A stretch of 42,168 bases of DNA, from contig JAFUST010000004.1 of the NCBI GenBank assembly GCA_017467535.1, positions 1 through 42,168 of the forward strand, given 5' to 3'. The DNA is from Prevotella sp. GTDB taxonomy: Bacteria; Bacteroidota; Bacteroidia; Bacteroidales; Bacteroidaceae. Below the pieces are notes generated by a model, which worked only from the letters and a program-made list of their open reading frames with translations, ran no database searches and was not told the DNA's origin. How positions within the stretch are numbered: the first letter of the stretch is position 1; every line of letters begins with the position of its first letter. Below are positions 40,329 to 42,168 of this stretch, piece by piece. Both the position numbers and the translations under genes were made by a program.

Positions 40329-41452
40329 TTATAGAAGTTCTTTTCGAATGCCTGAAACTCATCCTTCTTCAGCACACAGCGTTTCCACCACGACTCGATG
40401 AAGCCGAGGCCGTAGCCCATCAGTTGGACGAAGGCAGCGGGAACGGAGAGCAGCCCCACCCAGAGGCTGCGGTTGCGGATGGACGAGTCGACAAGGATGA
40501 GACCGCTATATAATAAAAGAGGTGTAAGTGACAGCATGGCGACGACGATGCCCCAAAAGCCAATGAGGATACTGCTCAACACGCCCAGCAGCGACACCAG
40601 CAGCAGACCGATGACACCCAGCGTGAAGACGGTGGGCAGCAGGTGAACGAGTTTGAGTGTGCCGGGATGACGTTTCTCCAGATTAATGCGGGCTATGCCG
40701 CTGTTGTACACCTGGCGGAAAAACTTGCGGAAGTCGGTGCGACGCTTGTGCCACACCCAGGCTTCGGGGATGAGTGCCGTCTTGTAGCCGGCCTCGACGA
40801 TGCGGTAGGAGAAGTCGATGTCCTCACCAAAGCGCATCCGGGAGAAACCACCGAGTTCGGCATACACCTCGCGCCGGATGCCCATGTTGAAGGAACGGGG
40901 GAAGAACTTATCGAGTTTCTTTCCCTTGCCGCCGCGGATGCCGCCTGTGGTGAAAAACGAGGTCATGGAGTAACTGATGGCCTTCTGCACTGGCGTGAAC
41001 GACGGATGGGCTGCATCGGGGCCGCCGAAGGAGACCCAGCCCTCAGCCCCTCCCTGTGAGGAAGGGGAGGATGCAGACTTTACGCTGTCTGGTGCCGCAG
41101 AAGCATCCACTCCCGTCCCTTTAGGGAGGGGCTGGAGGTGGGTCTGGTCGTCTACCGACTTAAGGTAGCCTGGCGGCAGAACTACATCGCTGTCGAGCAC
41201 GATGAGCCATTCGCCGCGGGCACGCTCTGCACCGTAGTTGCGGCTCTGACCGGGGCCGCTGTTGTCCTTGAAGTAATAATGCAAATCAAGGATGCCTGCA
41301 TACTTGTCGCAGACATCCTTGCATGGTTTCTTCGATCCGTCTTCAACGATGATGACCTCAAAGTCTTTCAGTTCCTGCTGGCAAAGGCTCTGCAGCAACT
41401 CATCGACCTCGTCGGGCCGATTGAAGACAGGAACGATGATACTGTAGTTCAT
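40325..41452 (-). CDS. Family 2 glycosyltransferase with C-terminal membrane segments and an inserted repeat element
   Basis: A 375-residue GT2 enzyme: SIIVPVFNRPDEVDELLQSL, VIIVEDGSKK, SGPGQSRNYGAERARGEWLIVLDSD (DxD), then FGGPDAAHPSFTPVQKAISYSMTSFFTTGGIRGGK and MRFGEDIDFSYRIVEAGY (ED acid/base region). C-terminal residues ~285-350 hold two to three membrane helices. Residues ~103-140 (from THLQPLPKGTG to GGAEGW) are low-complexity and interrupt the catalytic domain just after the DxD-VLPPGYL segment. They are encoded by a 114-bp element with terminal inverted repeats, and 114 is a multiple of three. The sugar and acceptor are unknown. radC overlaps its stop. Confidence 0.87.
   Translation of the reverse strand: MNYSIIVPVFNRPDEVDELLQSLCQQELKDFEVIIVEDGSKKPCKDVCDKYAGILDLHYYFKDNSGPGQSRNYGAERARGEWLIVLDSDVVLPPGYLKSVDDQTHLQPLPKGTGVDASAAPDSVKSASSPSSQGGAEGWVSFGGPDAAHPSFTPVQKAISYSMTSFFTTGGIRGGKGKKLDKFFPRSFNMGIRREVYAELGGFSRMRFGEDIDFSYRIVEAGYKTALIPEAWVWHKRRTDFRKFFRQVYNSGIARINLEKRHPGTLKLVHLLPTVFTLGVIGLLLVSLLGVLSSILIGFWGIVVAMLSLTPLLLYSGLILVDSSIRNRSLWVGLLSVPAAFVQLMGYGLGFIESWWKRCVLKKDEFQAFEKNFYK
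41032..41145. mobile_element. MITE-like inverted-repeat element inside the glycosyltransferase gene
   Basis: Left end AGACCCAGCCCTCAGCCCCT-CCCT; the right end read in reverse complement is AGACCCACCTCCAGCCCCT-CCCT. The interior is also self-complementary (GGATGC/GCATCC, CAGAC/GTCTG), so the whole element can form one long hairpin. Its right end shares GGAGGGG-x-TGG-x-GG-x-GG with the purL insert at 14395-14432. No obvious target duplication. Confidence 0.65.
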
Positions 41453-41542
41453 AACTGGAAAGTTAATAGTATCAATAGTTAATATTAGTTAATAGTTTGC
41501 TACCGCCATTGAGCATGTCCATGAAGGAAGAGCGGCAGCAAA

Positions 41543-41598
41543 CTATTCACTATAAACTATAAACTATTCACTATACACTATTTACTATGCACTATTCA
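41543..41598. repeat. 7-bp-period repeat with AGCGG-AGCAAA header, abutting efp
   Basis: Eight CTAT-x-x-A heptamers in exact phase, preceded by AGCGGCAGCAAA (41531-41542). The next three bases (41599-41601) are the efp stop codon. On the left, TTAATAGTTTGCTACCGCC (about 41489-41507) is an inverted copy of the header plus first heptamer, so the header pair can form a stem. Confidence 0.85.
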
Positions 41599-42165
41599 CT
41601 ATTCTTTGGCGCGGGCCAGATAAGAGCCGTCGCGGGTGTCAACCTGAATCAGGTCGCCCTCATTGATGAACAAAGGCACACGCACCTCGACGCCGGTCTC
41701 CAGTGTGGCGGGCTTCAGGGTGTTGGTGGCGGTATCGCCCTTGATGCCGGGCTCAGAGTGGGTGACGCGCAGGATGGTCTTCACGGGCATTTCAGCATAG
41801 AGGATGGTGCCGTCGGTGGTGTCGCTGACCACTTCCACGATGTCGCTCTCCTTCATATACTCATGGCCAATCACCAGTTCGTTGTCGATGGGAATCTGCT
41901 CGAAGGTCTCCTGGTTCATGAAGATGCGTCCAGACTGGTCCTCGTAGAGGTACTGGTAGGGACGACGCTCGATGACAACGTCTTCCAGTTTCTCACCGAT
42001 GTTGAAACGACGCTCCAGCACGCGGCCGTCGCTGACGTTCTTCAACTTGATGATCATGATGGTGTTACCCTTAACTGGCTTGCGGTTCTGGAAGTCAATG
42101 CAAACCCAAATGCCGCCGTCCATGCGTACGGCAACGCCTTTCTTAATGTCTTGTGAATTAATCAT
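41599..42165 (-). CDS. efp: Elongation factor P
   Basis: A 188-residue EF-P (KOW, OB, OB domains) that helps ribosomes through polyproline stretches. C-terminal landmarks are TEPG-like SEPGIKGDTATNTLKPATLETGVEVRVPLFINEGDLIQVDTRDGSYLARAKE, and RRFNIGEKLEDVVIERRPYQYLY in the middle. The domain I loop reads NRKPVKGNTIM with Lys32 at the usual tip position, but Val31 replaces the Gly of the common KPGKGN loop, and the flanking residues (FQNR, MIIK) also differ from the FLHVKPGKGNTFMRTK form I know from Bacteroides. The start is near the right window edge; the ATG at 42165 gives the standard MINSQDIKKG. Confidence 0.93.
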   Translation of the reverse strand: MINSQDIKKGVAVRMDGGIWVCIDFQNRKPVKGNTIMIIKLKNVSDGRVLERRFNIGEKLEDVVIERRPYQYLYEDQSGRIFMNQETFEQIPIDNELVIGHEYMKESDIVEVVSDTTDGTILYAEMPVKTILRVTHSEPGIKGDTATNTLKPATLETGVEVRVPLFINEGDLIQVDTRDGSYLARAKE

Positions 42166-42168
42166 TTA

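Overview
The window looks like a chromosomal segment of a Prevotella-type member of the Bacteroidales. Supporting signs are promoters of the Bacteroidetes form TTTG-N19/20-TAnnTTTG, start codons without Shine-Dalgarno sequences, a MurF-alanine racemase fusion, a single-chain PurL, FimB/Mfa2-type fimbrial lipoproteins, and three secreted proteins that share a T9SS-like C-terminal tail. Most genes are GC-rich; about 28.1-34.5 kb is clearly more AT-rich and carries accessory genes.

Layout. (1) 1-8792: fimbrial/surface locus with the end of a fimbrillin-like gene, a Mfa2/FimB-type lipoprotein and an overlapping 2547-residue adhesin. (2) 8793-9853 (-): OmpA-family lipoprotein and a tiny remnant of a heavy-metal-associated domain protein. 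(3) 9854-10393: repeat-rich intergenic DNA with 22-bp x5 and 11-bp x3 tandem repeats. (4) 10394-15312 (-): purL and two half-size chromate-type transporters. (5) 15437-17893: murF-alr fusion. (6) 17989-22267: uronate operon with an orphan EIIC permease, a KduI carrying a signal peptide, an ExuT-type MFS transporter and a small secreted protein of 14-residue repeats. (7) 22307-24711 (-): nitroreductase and M6 metalloprotease. (8) 24859-27630: pta and ackA, separated by a compact GxxExxY gene bounded by 28-bp inverted repeats. (9) 27761-28159 (-): a structured ncRNA of about 400 nt. (10) 28380-29807: two toxin-antitoxin pairs, MNT-HEPN and ParD/ParE-like. (11) 29888-34487 (-): TraX, an Sll1717-like P-loop ATPase, a four-helix membrane protein and a 45-residue Glu/Gly-rich peptide. 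(12) 34577-37567 (-): MBG-repeat surface protein. (13) 37830-38260 (-): second copy of the ncRNA family, with an internal promoter that may release a separate ~160-nt RNA. (14) 38452-42165: Fe-S assembly protein and lpxH (+), then radC, a glycosyltransferase and efp (-).

How the genes work together. The uronate operon would isomerise and import unsaturated uronates from pectin or glycosaminoglycans. Pta-AckA makes acetate and ATP. MurF-Alr, LpxH and the glycosyltransferase serve the cell envelope. The three proteins with the shared tail are probable surface or secreted clients of a type IX secretion system.

Most interesting: the homologous pair of long structured RNAs; the inverted-repeat GxxExxY cassette inside pta-ackA; the uncharacterised membrane protein/ATPase pair; degenerate 7-bp-period repeats that sit exactly at gene boundaries at six loci, three with a shared AGCGG-AGCAAA header; and GC-rich palindromic elements inserted in frame in purL and in a glycosyltransferase.
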